Of a DNA stretch of 64,000 nucleotides, positions 47,975-56,585 are shown in pieces. Both the position numbers and the translations under genes were made by a program. Numbering within the stretch: position 1 is the first letter of the stretch; every line of letters begins with the position of its first letter. Below the pieces are notes generated by a model, which was not told where the DNA came from, searched no databases, and saw only the letters and a program-made list of their open reading frames with translations. Origin of the DNA: JANQRZ01 sp965214485 (GTDB lineage Bacteria; Bacteroidota; Rhodothermia; Rhodothermales; JANQRZ01); contig CBDCBW010000009.1 in the NCBI GenBank assembly GCA_965214485.1, forward strand, positions 372,001-436,000. The letters run 5' to 3'.

Positions 47975-49189
47975 CTAGGCCGCCGCCGCCACCCCTTCGA
48001 GGGCCTCCTCGAGGAGCGCTTCCATCCGGTCGGCCGTCCGGTCCCACGAGGTTCGGGCGAGCACGGCGCGCATCCGCCGCGCCCGAGCCTCGCGCTCGGC
48101 CGGGCCGGCGCTGAGCGCGGCCTCGCACGCGGTCACGAACTCGGCCGGGGTGTCGCCGAGGTAGACCGTGTCGCCGTAGGGCTCGGCCACGTCCGTGATC
48201 GGCGTCGAGACCGTCGGCTTCTCGGCGGCGAAGTATTCGAGCGTCTTGGTCGGGCTGATGAACTCGGTCGACTCGTTGCGGGCGAACGGGAGCAAGCACA
48301 CGTCCCAGCCGGCGAGGTAGGCCGAGAGGTCGGCGTAGGCCTTCTGACCGAGCCAGTGAATGTTCGCCGCGCGCGGCAGCGTCGATTCGTCGATTTTGAC
48401 GACCGGCCCGACCATGACGATCTGCCACTCGGCGTGCGCCTCGGCGAGGGCGCGGACGACGTCGAGGTCCATCCGCTCGTCGATCACGCCGAAGTACCCG
48501 AGGCGCGGGTGGGGGATCGCCGCCTGATCCGCCGGCTCGGCGAGGCCGTCTTTCGCCTGGAGGCCGTCTTTCGCCTGCGCGCCATACCCATTTTTCGCCC
48601 GGGCACTGTGCCCATTTTTCGCCTGCGCGCCGTACCCACCTTTCGCTTGCGCGAAGTGCTCCGCCTCGACCGACGACGGGAAGCAGTGGGCGTTCGGGTG
48701 GCGGCCCTCGACGCTGCGGTGCAGGCTCGGCCCGCCGGTGAAGACGACATCGGCCTCCTCCAGGAGCAGGCTCTCGTTGCGCCGCATCTCTGCCGGCGCG
48801 TGGGCGAACTGCGCGAGCGCGTCCATCCGGTCGTAGACGAGCGCCGCCGGGCGGAGCCGCACCGCGAGGTCGAGCGCCATCGGGGTGTAAAGCCAGGCCA
48901 CGGCCCCGCCCAAGTCCTGCGCCTCGACCAGCTCGTCGAGGAGCAGCTCGAGGACCGGAGCCTGCTCGTCGTTGAACCCTCGCCGCTCGACGGGCGTGTG
49001 CGGGCGGAGGACGGTGACGCCGGCCGCCGGCTCCGAGCGCTCCCAGTGCGGCTCGGCCTCGGGATCGTGAACCGGCTCTTCGATCACGACGACGGGCCGG
49101 GTGCGGGCGAGGCGGGAGAGCAGGTGCTGCGGGCGTTGGTAGACGAAGTCCCACCGGAGGTGGGAGAAGACGACGAGCGGGCGAGGCAT
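47975..49189 (-). CDS. Glycosyltransferase (GT-B) with internal tandem repeat
   Basis: A 404-residue enzyme starting PRPLVVFSHLRWDFVYQRPQHLLSRLA, a hallmark of a GT-B group often found with UDP-galactopyranose mutase. The donor site includes EFISPTKTLEYFAAEKPTVSTPITDV. Between the two domains (about residues 174-212) is a run of imperfect eight-residue repeats (AQAKNG-type) encoded by 24-bp and 18-bp tandem repeats; this linker looks recently expanded. The ATG at 49189 is chosen because the family N terminus begins there. A role in galactofuranose transfer is inferred from the neighbouring glf. Confidence 0.82.
   Translation of the reverse strand: MPRPLVVFSHLRWDFVYQRPQHLLSRLARTRPVVVIEEPVHDPEAEPHWERSEPAAGVTVLRPHTPVERRGFNDEQAPVLELLLDELVEAQDLGGAVAWLYTPMALDLAVRLRPAALVYDRMDALAQFAHAPAEMRRNESLLLEEADVVFTGGPSLHRSVEGRHPNAHCFPSSVEAEHFAQAKGGYGAQAKNGHSARAKNGYGAQAKDGLQAKDGLAEPADQAAIPHPRLGYFGVIDERMDLDVVRALAEAHAEWQIVMVGPVVKIDESTLPRAANIHWLGQKAYADLSAYLAGWDVCLLPFARNESTEFISPTKTLEYFAAEKPTVSTPITDVAEPYGDTVYLGDTPAEFVTACEAALSAGPAEREARARRMRAVLARTSWDRTADRMEALLEEALEGVAAAA
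48544..48655. repeat. in-frame tandem repeats (18 and 24 bp) in a glycosyltransferase gene
   Basis: Units such as GCCGTCTTTCGCCTG and CCATACCCATTTTTCGCC recur in series and encode AQAKxG-type peptides. Copy number can change without a frameshift. Confidence 0.75.
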
Positions 49190-49483
49190 AGCGAGGCAGG
49201 GAGGGGAGGTGCCGTCGCGCGCCGTCGCCAGTCGGAGCCTTGCGCTCCGAACGGAAAGGAAAGCAGCCTCGGGTGATGCGGGGTGCGCGGCCCGGGACAA
49301 AAACAGCAAAGGGCGCGCGCCAGCAGTAAGGGGGCGGAAAATAGACTTTTGCCTGCCCTATGTGCATGGGGGAGAAACTGAAACTCACCTGAAGCTTTTC
49401 GGAGCCTATGGGCCTAACACGGATATGTGTAGCCGGGCCTGGGTTTCAGCGGGCGCGAGGCCGACGCGGGCACGCCGGGTGCC
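49190..49483. other. A+T-richer intergenic region between two minus-strand genes
   Basis: About 294 bases with a locally lower G+C stretch (around 49330-49430). It lies 5' of the glycosyltransferase-glf genes and probably contains their promoter, but I cannot point to defined boxes. Confidence 0.4.
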
Positions 49484-50680
49484 CTAGCCAGGTCCACGCC
49501 TCAGCCACGCCCCGACCTGCGCGATGACCTGCGGGCGGCTCAGCAGACCGAGGTGGCCCGTGCCGTAGGCGATCCACTGCGACGACGGCTCGAACGACAG
49601 GCTGCGCTGCACGTCGGCGTGGCGACCGAGGGCGCTCGGCAGCGGCACCAGGCCGTCGCCGAGCAGGCGGCTGCTCAGCGTGCCCCGCGCCGAGGCCCGC
49701 GTCGCGGCCACGGCGTAGCAGGCGACGCCCTCCGGCAGCGCCGCGTGCCGCCGGAGGGGCGGGGCTCGGTGGAATCGGTCGTGGCCCCGCCAGTCCTCGT
49801 CGAGCACGAACCCGTGGCGCAGGTCGGTGATGCCCGCGCTGCGGACCTGCCCGAGCGCGGCGAAGGGCGCGCTCAGCGGCGTGCGGACGAGCAGCCGATC
49901 GACCCAGTTGCCCGCCCGCTCCAGCGGAGCGCCGTGGTGCGGCGTGCCCAGGAAGACGAGGTGCTTCAGCCGCCCCAGCCAGCGCCGCGCGTCCTGCTCG
50001 GCGTAGTGCGCCGCGCTCCGGGCCAGCAAGCCGCCCATGCTGTGCGCCACCATCGTCAGGTCGTCCACCGGCACCGGCCAACGGTCGACGAGGCGTTCGA
50101 GCAGGGCCGACAGCGCGCGCCCGTTCTGCGAGACGTGGAGGCCGGAGTTGTAGCGGAGGTAGAGCGGGGTGTAGCCCAGCGCCTCGAGGGCGCGCCCGTG
50201 GTCGAGGGCCGGGCCGCCCGTCTGCCAGTGCCCGTCGCTCAGGCACAGCCCGTGGACGAGCACGGCCACCTTGCCCGTCGCCTCCGGCACCGGCGGCAGT
50301 GCGTGCCAGTCCAGCGCCTCGCCCCGGACCCGCAGCGTCATCGGGACCGCGAGCGGGTTGCCGTCGGCTTCGAGCCGGTCGCCGAGCACGCCGTTGAGGA
50401 TGGCGAGGAGGGCCTCGCGCCGCGCGGTCTCGTGCGCAGCGTTCTCCGAAGGCTCCAGCCGTGCCAGGACCGCGTCCACGCCGCCGCCGACCAGGAGCGT
50501 ACCGTCGTGGACGCTCCGGTAAACCAGGCCCGTGAGGCCCCGGGCGCGCGCCGCCGCAGGGCCGCCGCCGAACCCCAGCGTGCTCCACACGGCCTGGTGC
50601 ACGCCCTCGGCGATGCGGGTCACGCCCGCCGTCGCCAGCGTGGCGAGCCGTGCGAGGCCGCGAAGGTCCGAGATGCGCAA
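49484..50680 (-). CDS. Lipase-like alpha/beta hydrolase
   Basis: A 398-residue hydrolase. VAVLVHGLCLSDGHW is the oxyanion region, MVAHSMGGLLARSA the nucleophile elbow, and LGTPHHGAPLERAGNWVDRLL the lipase-type lid region. GDGLVPLPSALG contains the acid Asp, and YGTGHLGLL the catalytic His. It lacks a clear signal peptide. The start appears to be TTG at 50680, giving MRISDLRGLARLATLAT, which fits the family N terminus. It stands alone and diverges from the catalase gene. Confidence 0.82.
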   Translation of the reverse strand: MRISDLRGLARLATLATAGVTRIAEGVHQAVWSTLGFGGGPAAARARGLTGLVYRSVHDGTLLVGGGVDAVLARLEPSENAAHETARREALLAILNGVLGDRLEADGNPLAVPMTLRVRGEALDWHALPPVPEATGKVAVLVHGLCLSDGHWQTGGPALDHGRALEALGYTPLYLRYNSGLHVSQNGRALSALLERLVDRWPVPVDDLTMVAHSMGGLLARSAAHYAEQDARRWLGRLKHLVFLGTPHHGAPLERAGNWVDRLLVRTPLSAPFAALGQVRSAGITDLRHGFVLDEDWRGHDRFHRAPPLRRHAALPEGVACYAVAATRASARGTLSSRLLGDGLVPLPSALGRHADVQRSLSFEPSSQWIAYGTGHLGLLSRPQVIAQVGAWLRRGPG

Positions 50681-50826
50681 CGGGAGCGAGAGCGAGGGGA
50701 GGAAGGCGGGAGGCGCGAAGCTACGCCCGGACTGCGGGCACGCCGAAATGTGACCGTTTCGGCACGCCCTCGTCGCCGCGCCGGGCTATCTTGCACGCCC
50801 CCCATCTCTCCCGACCCCTACGCGCC

Positions 50827-52497
50827 ATGAGCCAGCACCAAGCCGACCACCAAGACCCCGACGCGCCGCAGCTTACGACCGCCTTCGGACGGCCCGTCGC
50901 CGACAACCAGAACTCGGAGACCGCCGGCAACCGCGGGCCGGTGCTGATGCAGGACGTGTGGCTCGTCGAGAAGATGCACCACTTCAACCGCGAGCGCGTG
51001 CCCGAGCGCGTCGTCCACGCCAAGGGCTACGGCGCGCACGGGACGTTCACCGTCACCAACGACGTGACGCGCTACACGAAGGCCGCCTTCCTCTCCGAGG
51101 TCGGCAAAGAGACCGCCCTCCTCGCGCGCTTCTCGACCGTCGGCGGCGAGAGCGGCTCGGCGGACTCGGCGCGCGACCCGCGCGGCTTCGCGCTGAAGTT
51201 CTACACCGAGGAGGGCAACTGGGACATGGTCGGCAACAACACGCCGATCTTCTTCCTCCGCGACCCGCTGAAGTTCTCCGACTTCATCCACACCCAGAAG
51301 CGCGAGCCCGCCAGCCACCTCAAGCCCCACTGGCGGCGCTGGGACTACTGGAGTCTGTCCCCCGAGGCGCTCCACCAGGTGATGATCCTCTACTCCGACC
51401 GCGGCACCCCCGTCTCGGCGCGCTTCATGGACGGCTTCTCGTCGCACACCATGTCGATGTGGAACGACGCCGGCGAGCGCGTCTGGGTCAAGTGGCACTT
51501 CAAGACCGACCAGGGCATCAAGAACTTCACCGACGACGCCGCCACCAAGATGGCCGGCCAAGACCCCGACTACTCGACCCACGACCTGTGGAAGGCCATC
51601 GACGACGGCGACTTCCCGACGTGGACCGTCTCGGTCCAGGTCATGACCGAGGCCGAGGCCGAGGCCTACGAGTGGCACCCGTTCGACCTGACGAAGGTCT
51701 GGCTCCACGACGACTTCCCCCTCGTCGAGGTCGGCCGGATGGAGCTGAACCGCAACCCGGTGAACTACTTCGCCGAGGTCGAGCAGGCGGCCTTCCAGCC
51801 GTCGAACCTCGTCCCCGGCATCGGAATCAGCCCGGACAAGGTCCTCCAGAACCGCGTCCTCTCCTACGCCGACGCCCACCTCTACCGCATCGGCGTCAAC
51901 TTCCACCAGGTGCCCGTCAACCAGCCGCGCGGCTGCCCCTTCCACAACACCTACCACCGCGACGGCTTCATGCGCGTCGACGGCAACGGCGGCAACCAGG
52001 TGGACTACGAGCCGAACTCGTTCGGCGGCCCGCAGGCGAACCGCGCCCGCTACGACGAACCCGCCATGCCGACCAACGGCGACGGCCGCCGCTGGGACTG
52101 GTTCGACTGCACCGACCGCGACTACTTCGGCCAGCCGACCCTGATGTGGACGAAGGTGTTCGACGACGGCGCGCGGCAGAGGCTCGTCGACAACATCGTC
52201 GGCTCGATGGAGGGCAGCCCCCGGCGCATCCAGCTCGCGATGCTCCCGCAGTTCTACAAGGTGCACCCCAGCTTCGGGCAGGGCGTCGCCGACGGGCTGG
52301 GCATCGACCGCGCCGAGGTCCCCGACTTCCGCGAGGTCCTTAAGAACGGCGGCGTCGAGCCGGTCGCACCCTCGATGACGACCGAAGGCCCGAGCGGCGA
52401 CGGGGCGGTGCCTGCCGACGCCTACACCGACCACGTCGTCAACGACGCCATCCCGCCGGCGCCGCAGCCGATGGACGCCGAGACCATCGAGGGCTGA
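50827..52497 (+). CDS. Heme catalase
   Basis: A 556-residue monofunctional catalase that disproportionates hydrogen peroxide. The distal His64 lies in ERVVHAKGYGAHG and the distal Asn in VGNNTPIFFLRD. The proximal heme Tyr lies in RVLSYADAHLYRIGVNFHQVPVN. The C terminus is longer than that of the small-subunit type but lacks the flavodoxin-like domain of large catalases. The ATG at 50827 gives the normal N terminus. A G+C-rich palindrome follows the stop. Confidence 0.95.
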   Translation: MSQHQADHQDPDAPQLTTAFGRPVADNQNSETAGNRGPVLMQDVWLVEKMHHFNRERVPERVVHAKGYGAHGTFTVTNDVTRYTKAAFLSEVGKETALLARFSTVGGESGSADSARDPRGFALKFYTEEGNWDMVGNNTPIFFLRDPLKFSDFIHTQKREPASHLKPHWRRWDYWSLSPEALHQVMILYSDRGTPVSARFMDGFSSHTMSMWNDAGERVWVKWHFKTDQGIKNFTDDAATKMAGQDPDYSTHDLWKAIDDGDFPTWTVSVQVMTEAEAEAYEWHPFDLTKVWLHDDFPLVEVGRMELNRNPVNYFAEVEQAAFQPSNLVPGIGISPDKVLQNRVLSYADAHLYRIGVNFHQVPVNQPRGCPFHNTYHRDGFMRVDGNGGNQVDYEPNSFGGPQANRARYDEPAMPTNGDGRRWDWFDCTDRDYFGQPTLMWTKVFDDGARQRLVDNIVGSMEGSPRRIQLAMLPQFYKVHPSFGQGVADGLGIDRAEVPDFREVLKNGGVEPVAPSMTTEGPSGDGAVPADAYTDHVVNDAIPPAPQPMDAETIEG

Positions 52498-52501
52498 GGC
52501 G

Positions 52502-52564
52502 GGCCCCCCGCTCCGGTCGCGCCTGAGTCCGGCTTGCCGGGCGATGCGAGCGCGGCGGGGGGGT
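52502..52564. repeat. palindromic repeat (CCCCCC...GGGGGG family), copy 5 (weaker)
   Basis: GGCCCCCCGC (from 52502) and GCGGGGGGGTGC (to about 52565) face each other shortly after the catalase stop. The interior is shorter and less like the other copies. It may serve as the catalase terminator. Confidence 0.45.
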
Positions 52565-52742
52565 GCAGGTCGCTCGCAGGGCGAGGCGGTTCGACACCCG
52601 GGGTGCCGCAGACCACTTTCGGGCCTGGTTGCTTTTTGAGAAAGCTGCCGAGTATTTTGCCAGGACACCCTCTCCGCACTGTTCGTCCGGGCGGAGGCCC
52701 GCTCCTCTCCCGCCCCTTCACCCAACAGGGTTCTCTCGCGCA

Positions 52743-53231
52743 ATGGCTCTTCTAGCGAATGACACGACCCGCACCGTCGTCCAAGTCGTGCTCGCGATCG
52801 CAATCGTCGCGCTCGGCTACCTGCTCTACCAAAGCATCCGCGGTCCGCAGGCAGCGTTCGAGCGCGAGCAGGCGCTCGACGAGCTGACGCAGGAGCGCAT
52901 GGGGTTCATCCGCGACGGGATGCGGGCCTACGAGCTGCGCTACGACCGCTACCCGAGCTCGCTGGACTCGCTGATGACGTCCCTCCGGTCGGACCCCTAC
53001 CTGGTCGCCAAGCGCGACAGCATCTTCGGCCTGGAGGAGGGGGAGGCGCTCGACCTGGACTCGCTGCTCTACTCGTCGCGCGGCGGCGAGCGCTTCGACC
53101 TCGACGTCGTCCGCGACGACAGCACCGGCGTGACGGTGTACCTGCTCGAAGACCCGCGCTCGGACTACTTCGTCGGGACGGACGATCCCGAGCGGGCCGC
53201 CGGGATGCTCAACGCCGCGAGCTGGGAGTAG
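52743..53231 (+). CDS. membrane-anchored protein of unknown function
   Basis: A 162-residue protein with one N-terminal transmembrane helix (about 12-32, VVQVVLAIAIVALGYLLYQSI) and an acidic periplasmic domain. The part REQALDELTQERMGFIRDGMRAYELRYDRYPSSLDSLM has the layout of pseudopilin-like or secretion-accessory proteins (helix followed by a YPSSLDSL-type turn). I do not assign a function. It is followed 59 bases later by another unknown gene on the same strand and they may work together. Confidence 0.7.
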   Translation: MALLANDTTRTVVQVVLAIAIVALGYLLYQSIRGPQAAFEREQALDELTQERMGFIRDGMRAYELRYDRYPSSLDSLMTSLRSDPYLVAKRDSIFGLEEGEALDLDSLLYSSRGGERFDLDVVRDDSTGVTVYLLEDPRSDYFVGTDDPERAAGMLNAASWE

Positions 53232-53290
53232 CGCGCTCCCGACGGACGGGCAAGACGGACAATCGACACGCGGGCAACCGGAGGCACGGC

Positions 53291-54199
53291 ATGGGCATTC
53301 GCGCCGGGATCGAGATTCACGGTCGGGTGATGCGCTACGCCGAGATCGAGCTCGGCGACGGCCCCGGGCGGCTGCTCCGGCTCGGGGCGTGCGACTTTGA
53401 CTTCCCCGTGGCCAAGACGCTGCTCGCGCTCACCGGCCCGACGCACCTCGAAACCGTCGCCACGGCGGTCCGCGAAATCTTCGACGGGTCCGAGGCTAGG
53501 ACGCTGCACGTCGCGGTGCACCCGTGGAACAGCACGTCGTTCTTCTCGCCGCTGCCCCAGGGGATGCCCCCGGCGGAGCGCTTCGAGCAGCTCCGGCAGG
53601 AGGCCGCGATGCTCTCCGACGCCAGCATCGCCCGGCCCGTCCGCGTCAAGACGACCCCGGTCCGCGTCGAGACGCTGCCCGACGGCCGGCAGGCGCACTG
53701 GCACCACGTGCTGCGCTTCTCCGAGTCCGTCCACGCCCGCCTCGCGCACATCGCCGGGAGCCTGGCCGAGGAGCGCGAGGTGAAGCACGAGGTCGCGGAC
53801 ACGACCGGGGCCGCCGCCGCCGTGCTCGCGAGGCTCCCGGAGGCCGACGCCGAGGCGTTCGCCCTCGCCGTCGGTGCCTACGGCGACCGGACGGAGGTCG
53901 CCCTCTGCCGGGGCGCGACGTGGCACTTCGGGCACTACGCCGACGTGCGAGCGCAGACGGACGGGGCCTATTTCGTCGGGGCTCTGCTGGACCGGCTCGG
54001 GGTGACGGTCGCGGAGGTGGGGCGGCTGGTTCTCTACGGCGAACCCGAGGGCCGGGACGCCGCCTCCGGCCTCGAGGCGCTCTTCGGCTTGGAGGCCGAG
54101 CCGCTCAACCCGCTGCTCGCGCTCGGCGCGGCGCGGAGCGGGGCGGACGCGTCTGCCCTGTCCGCCTACGTGCCCGCGCTCGGTGTGCTGCTTCGGTAG
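53291..54199 (+). CDS. protein of unknown function (possibly actin-like/PilM-like fold)
   Basis: A 302-residue cytosolic protein. The start MGIRAGIEIHGRVMRYAEIELGDG and the later AFALAVGAYGDRTEVALCRGATWHFGHYADV and RLVLYGEPEGRDAASGLEALFG have the alternating strand-glycine pattern of actin-like ATPases such as PilM, but no clear ATP motif is visible. The preceding gene encodes a membrane-anchored, pseudopilin-like protein, which would fit a type IV pilus-related pair; this is speculative. Confidence 0.65.
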   Translation: MGIRAGIEIHGRVMRYAEIELGDGPGRLLRLGACDFDFPVAKTLLALTGPTHLETVATAVREIFDGSEARTLHVAVHPWNSTSFFSPLPQGMPPAERFEQLRQEAAMLSDASIARPVRVKTTPVRVETLPDGRQAHWHHVLRFSESVHARLAHIAGSLAEEREVKHEVADTTGAAAAVLARLPEADAEAFALAVGAYGDRTEVALCRGATWHFGHYADVRAQTDGAYFVGALLDRLGVTVAEVGRLVLYGEPEGRDAASGLEALFGLEAEPLNPLLALGAARSGADASALSAYVPALGVLLR

Positions 54200-54517
54200 C
54201 CCTTCGTCCCCGGTCCCTTGTCTTGCGCCGACGTTCGACCACTGACGAGGGATACGGATTCTGCCTCCTGACGAGAGGATAGCTGCCTTGAGTACATCCG
54301 CCCTGTCCCTACCAAGTCATTCATACCCGTTCGCTGAATTAATGAGTCCTTCCCGCGCAGGCGGGAATCCATACGGCGAGGGCGCGTGGCTCAACCCTCG
54401 CGTGGCTCAAGCCTCGCAGGGTTCCCCGTCTGCGCGGGGATGACTTGAAGGGGATGGCTTGAAGTAGGGGAGGGCGCACAAACTCAGAGATTGGGTATCA
54501 GATTCCGTATAGCTCTC
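54200..54517. other. intergenic region with small hairpin repeats
   Basis: About 318 bases without a gene. It contains two REP-like hairpins, TTCCCGC-GCAG-GCGGGAA (54350-54367) and CCCCG-TCTGCG-CGGGG (54424-54439), and a duplicated GCGTGGCTCAA(C/G)CCTC unit between them. The hairpins may terminate the upstream gene. Confidence 0.6.
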
Positions 54518-55072
54518 ATGCGCATCGTCGGCGGCAGGCTTCGAGGGCACCGGCTCCGCGCGCCCACAGGGCCGACGCGGCCCACGACGGACCGCACGCG
54601 CGAGGCCATCTTCAACCTCGTCCAGAGCCGGATGGGCCTCGCCGGCGCGCGCGTCCTCGACCTCTTCGCCGGGAGCGGGGCGCTCGGGCTCGAAGCCCTC
54701 AGCCGGGGCGCTGCCGAGGCCGTCTTCGTCGAGCAGCGCGGCGCGGCGCTCGGCACGTTGCGGGCCAACGCCGAGGCGCTCGGCGTGTCGGAGGCGTGCG
54801 TCTTCCACCGCGCCGACGCCCTGCGCTTCGTAGAGCGGGCCGCCGGCCCGTTCGACCTCGTCCTCGCCGACCCGCCCTACGCTCTCGGCGCGCTCGAGCG
54901 GCTGCCGGACCTCGCGCTGCCGCGCCTCGCACCGGACGGCCTCTTGGTGCTCGAGCACGGCGCGGACCGCAGCTTCGACGCCCACCCGGCGTGGGAGACG
55001 AGCCGAGCCTACGGGCAGACCGTCGTGAGCCTGTTCCGGCCCGGGCCGGGAGCCTACACTCCGGGAGCTTAA
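54518..55072 (+). CDS. rsmD: 16S rRNA (guanine-N2-)-methyltransferase RsmD
   Basis: This SAM-dependent enzyme methylates G966 of 16S rRNA. The 184-residue protein has MRIVGGRLRGHRL and the TRPTTDRTREAIFNLVQ segment typical of RsmD, the SAM motif VLDLFAGSGALGLEALSRGA, and the catalytic DPPY (118-121). The ATG at 54518 matches the family start. In many genomes rsmD precedes coaD, but here the next gene is a phosphate transporter. Confidence 0.93.
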   Translation: MRIVGGRLRGHRLRAPTGPTRPTTDRTREAIFNLVQSRMGLAGARVLDLFAGSGALGLEALSRGAAEAVFVEQRGAALGTLRANAEALGVSEACVFHRADALRFVERAAGPFDLVLADPPYALGALERLPDLALPRLAPDGLLVLEHGADRSFDAHPAWETSRAYGQTVVSLFRPGPGAYTPGA

Positions 55073-55144
55073 CACTACGGTAACACAGCCGGGGCGGCGG
55101 GCCGCCTACTTTCCCAAGTTATTCCGTCCGCTGCTCCCCCGCCC

Positions 55145-56416
55145 ATGCCTCAGCGCATCCTGCAGGTCCTGTCGCTCCTCCTGGTCCTGCTGCTGTTCTT
55201 CGTCAGCCTGGAGCTGATGGGCGACTCGTTCAAGCTGATGGGCAAGGGGGTCGCCGAGGGCTTGGTGCGGACGACGAACAACCCGTTCATCGGCCTATTC
55301 ATCGGCATCCTCGCCACGTCGCTCGTGCAGAGCTCCTCGACCGTCACCTCGATGGTGGTCGGGATCGTGGCCGGCGGTGGGCTGACGGTGGCCGGGGCGG
55401 TCCCGATCATGATGGGGGCCAACATCGGGACGAGCGTGACCAACACGATCGTCTCGCTCGGCCACATCACGCGCAAGGACGAGTTCCGCCGGGCGATGGC
55501 CGGGGCGACGGTGCACGACTTCTTCAACCTCCTTGCGGTGGCGGTCCTCTTCCCGGTCGAGCTGCTCACCGGCGCGATCTCGCACTCGGCGCACGCGCTC
55601 GAGGAGGCCGTGATCGGGGTCGGCGGGGCGGACCTGCTCAGCCCGGTCAAGCTCATCACCGACCCGGTGGCCAACACGGTGATCGCGCTGGCGAACGAGA
55701 ACGGGATCGTGGTGCTCGCCGTCGGGGTGCTCGGGCTGTTCGTCGCGCTGCGCTACCTGGTCAAGCTGCTCCGGGCGCTCCTCCTCGGGCGGAGCGAGCG
55801 GCTGCTCCACAAGTACGTCTTCGGGCACCCCGCCGCGGCACTCGCCTTCGGCGTCCTCATCACGGTGATGGTGCAGTCGTCCTCGATCACGACGAGCGTG
55901 ATGGTCCCGATGGTCGGGGCGGGCATCGTGACGGTCGCGCAGATTTTCCCGTTCGTGCTCGGGGCCAACATCGGGACCACCGTGACGGCGATCCTCGCGG
56001 CGCTCGTGGCCGCCGCCGACGGCGGGCTCGACGGCGAGGCTGCGCTGACGGTGGCGTTCGCGCACTTCTGCTTCAACGTCTTCGGCATCGCGCTGCTGTG
56101 GCCGATCCCCGCCATCCGCCGCATCCCGATCTGGCTGGCCGAGAAGCTCGGCGCGCTCGCCGTCCGCAACCGGGGCTACGCCTTCGGCTACATCGCGCTC
56201 GTGTTCTTCATCCTGCCGGTCCTCGTGATCCTCGGGACGCGCGGGATGGACACCTCGTTCTACGAAGAGGTGCTGCCGGAGGAGTCGCTCGAATCGCCGC
56301 TGCTCGACGGGCCTGCCGAGGCGGACAGCCTCGGAGCGAGCCCCGAAGCGCTTTTTAGCCCGGGTCGGAGAGGTCGGGCTGCTTCGGCGGCCCCTCCGCC
56401 CTTCCCCACGGCGTAG
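55145..56416 (+). CDS. Na+/phosphate cotransporter family protein
   Basis: An integral membrane protein of 423 residues with the inverted-repeat layout of the NptA/PNaS family. Two QSSS motifs (LVQSSSTVTSM and MVQSSSITTSV) and two GANIGT motifs (MMGANIGTSVTN and VLGANIGTTVTA) mark the repeated halves. About eight to nine transmembrane helices are evident. It probably imports or exports inorganic phosphate with sodium. The C-terminal 50 residues are a charged cytoplasmic or periplasmic tail. Confidence 0.9.
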   Translation: MPQRILQVLSLLLVLLLFFVSLELMGDSFKLMGKGVAEGLVRTTNNPFIGLFIGILATSLVQSSSTVTSMVVGIVAGGGLTVAGAVPIMMGANIGTSVTNTIVSLGHITRKDEFRRAMAGATVHDFFNLLAVAVLFPVELLTGAISHSAHALEEAVIGVGGADLLSPVKLITDPVANTVIALANENGIVVLAVGVLGLFVALRYLVKLLRALLLGRSERLLHKYVFGHPAAALAFGVLITVMVQSSSITTSVMVPMVGAGIVTVAQIFPFVLGANIGTTVTAILAALVAAADGGLDGEAALTVAFAHFCFNVFGIALLWPIPAIRRIPIWLAEKLGALAVRNRGYAFGYIALVFFILPVLVILGTRGMDTSFYEEVLPEESLESPLLDGPAEADSLGASPEALFSPGRRGRAASAAPPPFPTA

Positions 56417-56477
56417 GGAGAGGTGGTTGGAGGACCCCTTCGACCTGATTCACCTCAGCCGGATTGGGTGTCACGGA

Positions 56478-56560
56478 TCACAGCAGCCCCGCCGGGTCCA
56501 CGTCCACGTTGATCCGCACGCCCCTCGGCGGCGAACCGAACCGCGCGGTCGCTTCGTGGC
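56478..56560 (-). pseudogene. displaced 3' end fragment of priA
   Basis: Reading the minus strand, this fragment ends ...FGSPPRGVRINVDVDPAGLL plus TGA, the same C terminus as intact priA (58493-60946). The first 64 bases match with five differences, mostly synonymous, which suggests the copy came from another priA allele. Homology fades beyond about 56545-56560. It is in the same orientation as priA, so the two form a direct repeat around the 56.5-58.5 kb insertion. Confidence 0.75.
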
Positions 56561-56585
56561 CAGTCGGTTACTCTTCAATCCACGA

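Noticed and set aside
48544..48655. Possible CRISPR-like repeats
   Set aside because: Units are contiguous, in frame and without spacers; they are coding tandem repeats in a glycosyltransferase.
52630..52672. Bacteroidota-type promoter (TTTG ... TATTTTG) upstream of the 52743 gene
   Set aside because: The two boxes are too close together compared with the usual spacing, so it was not listed.
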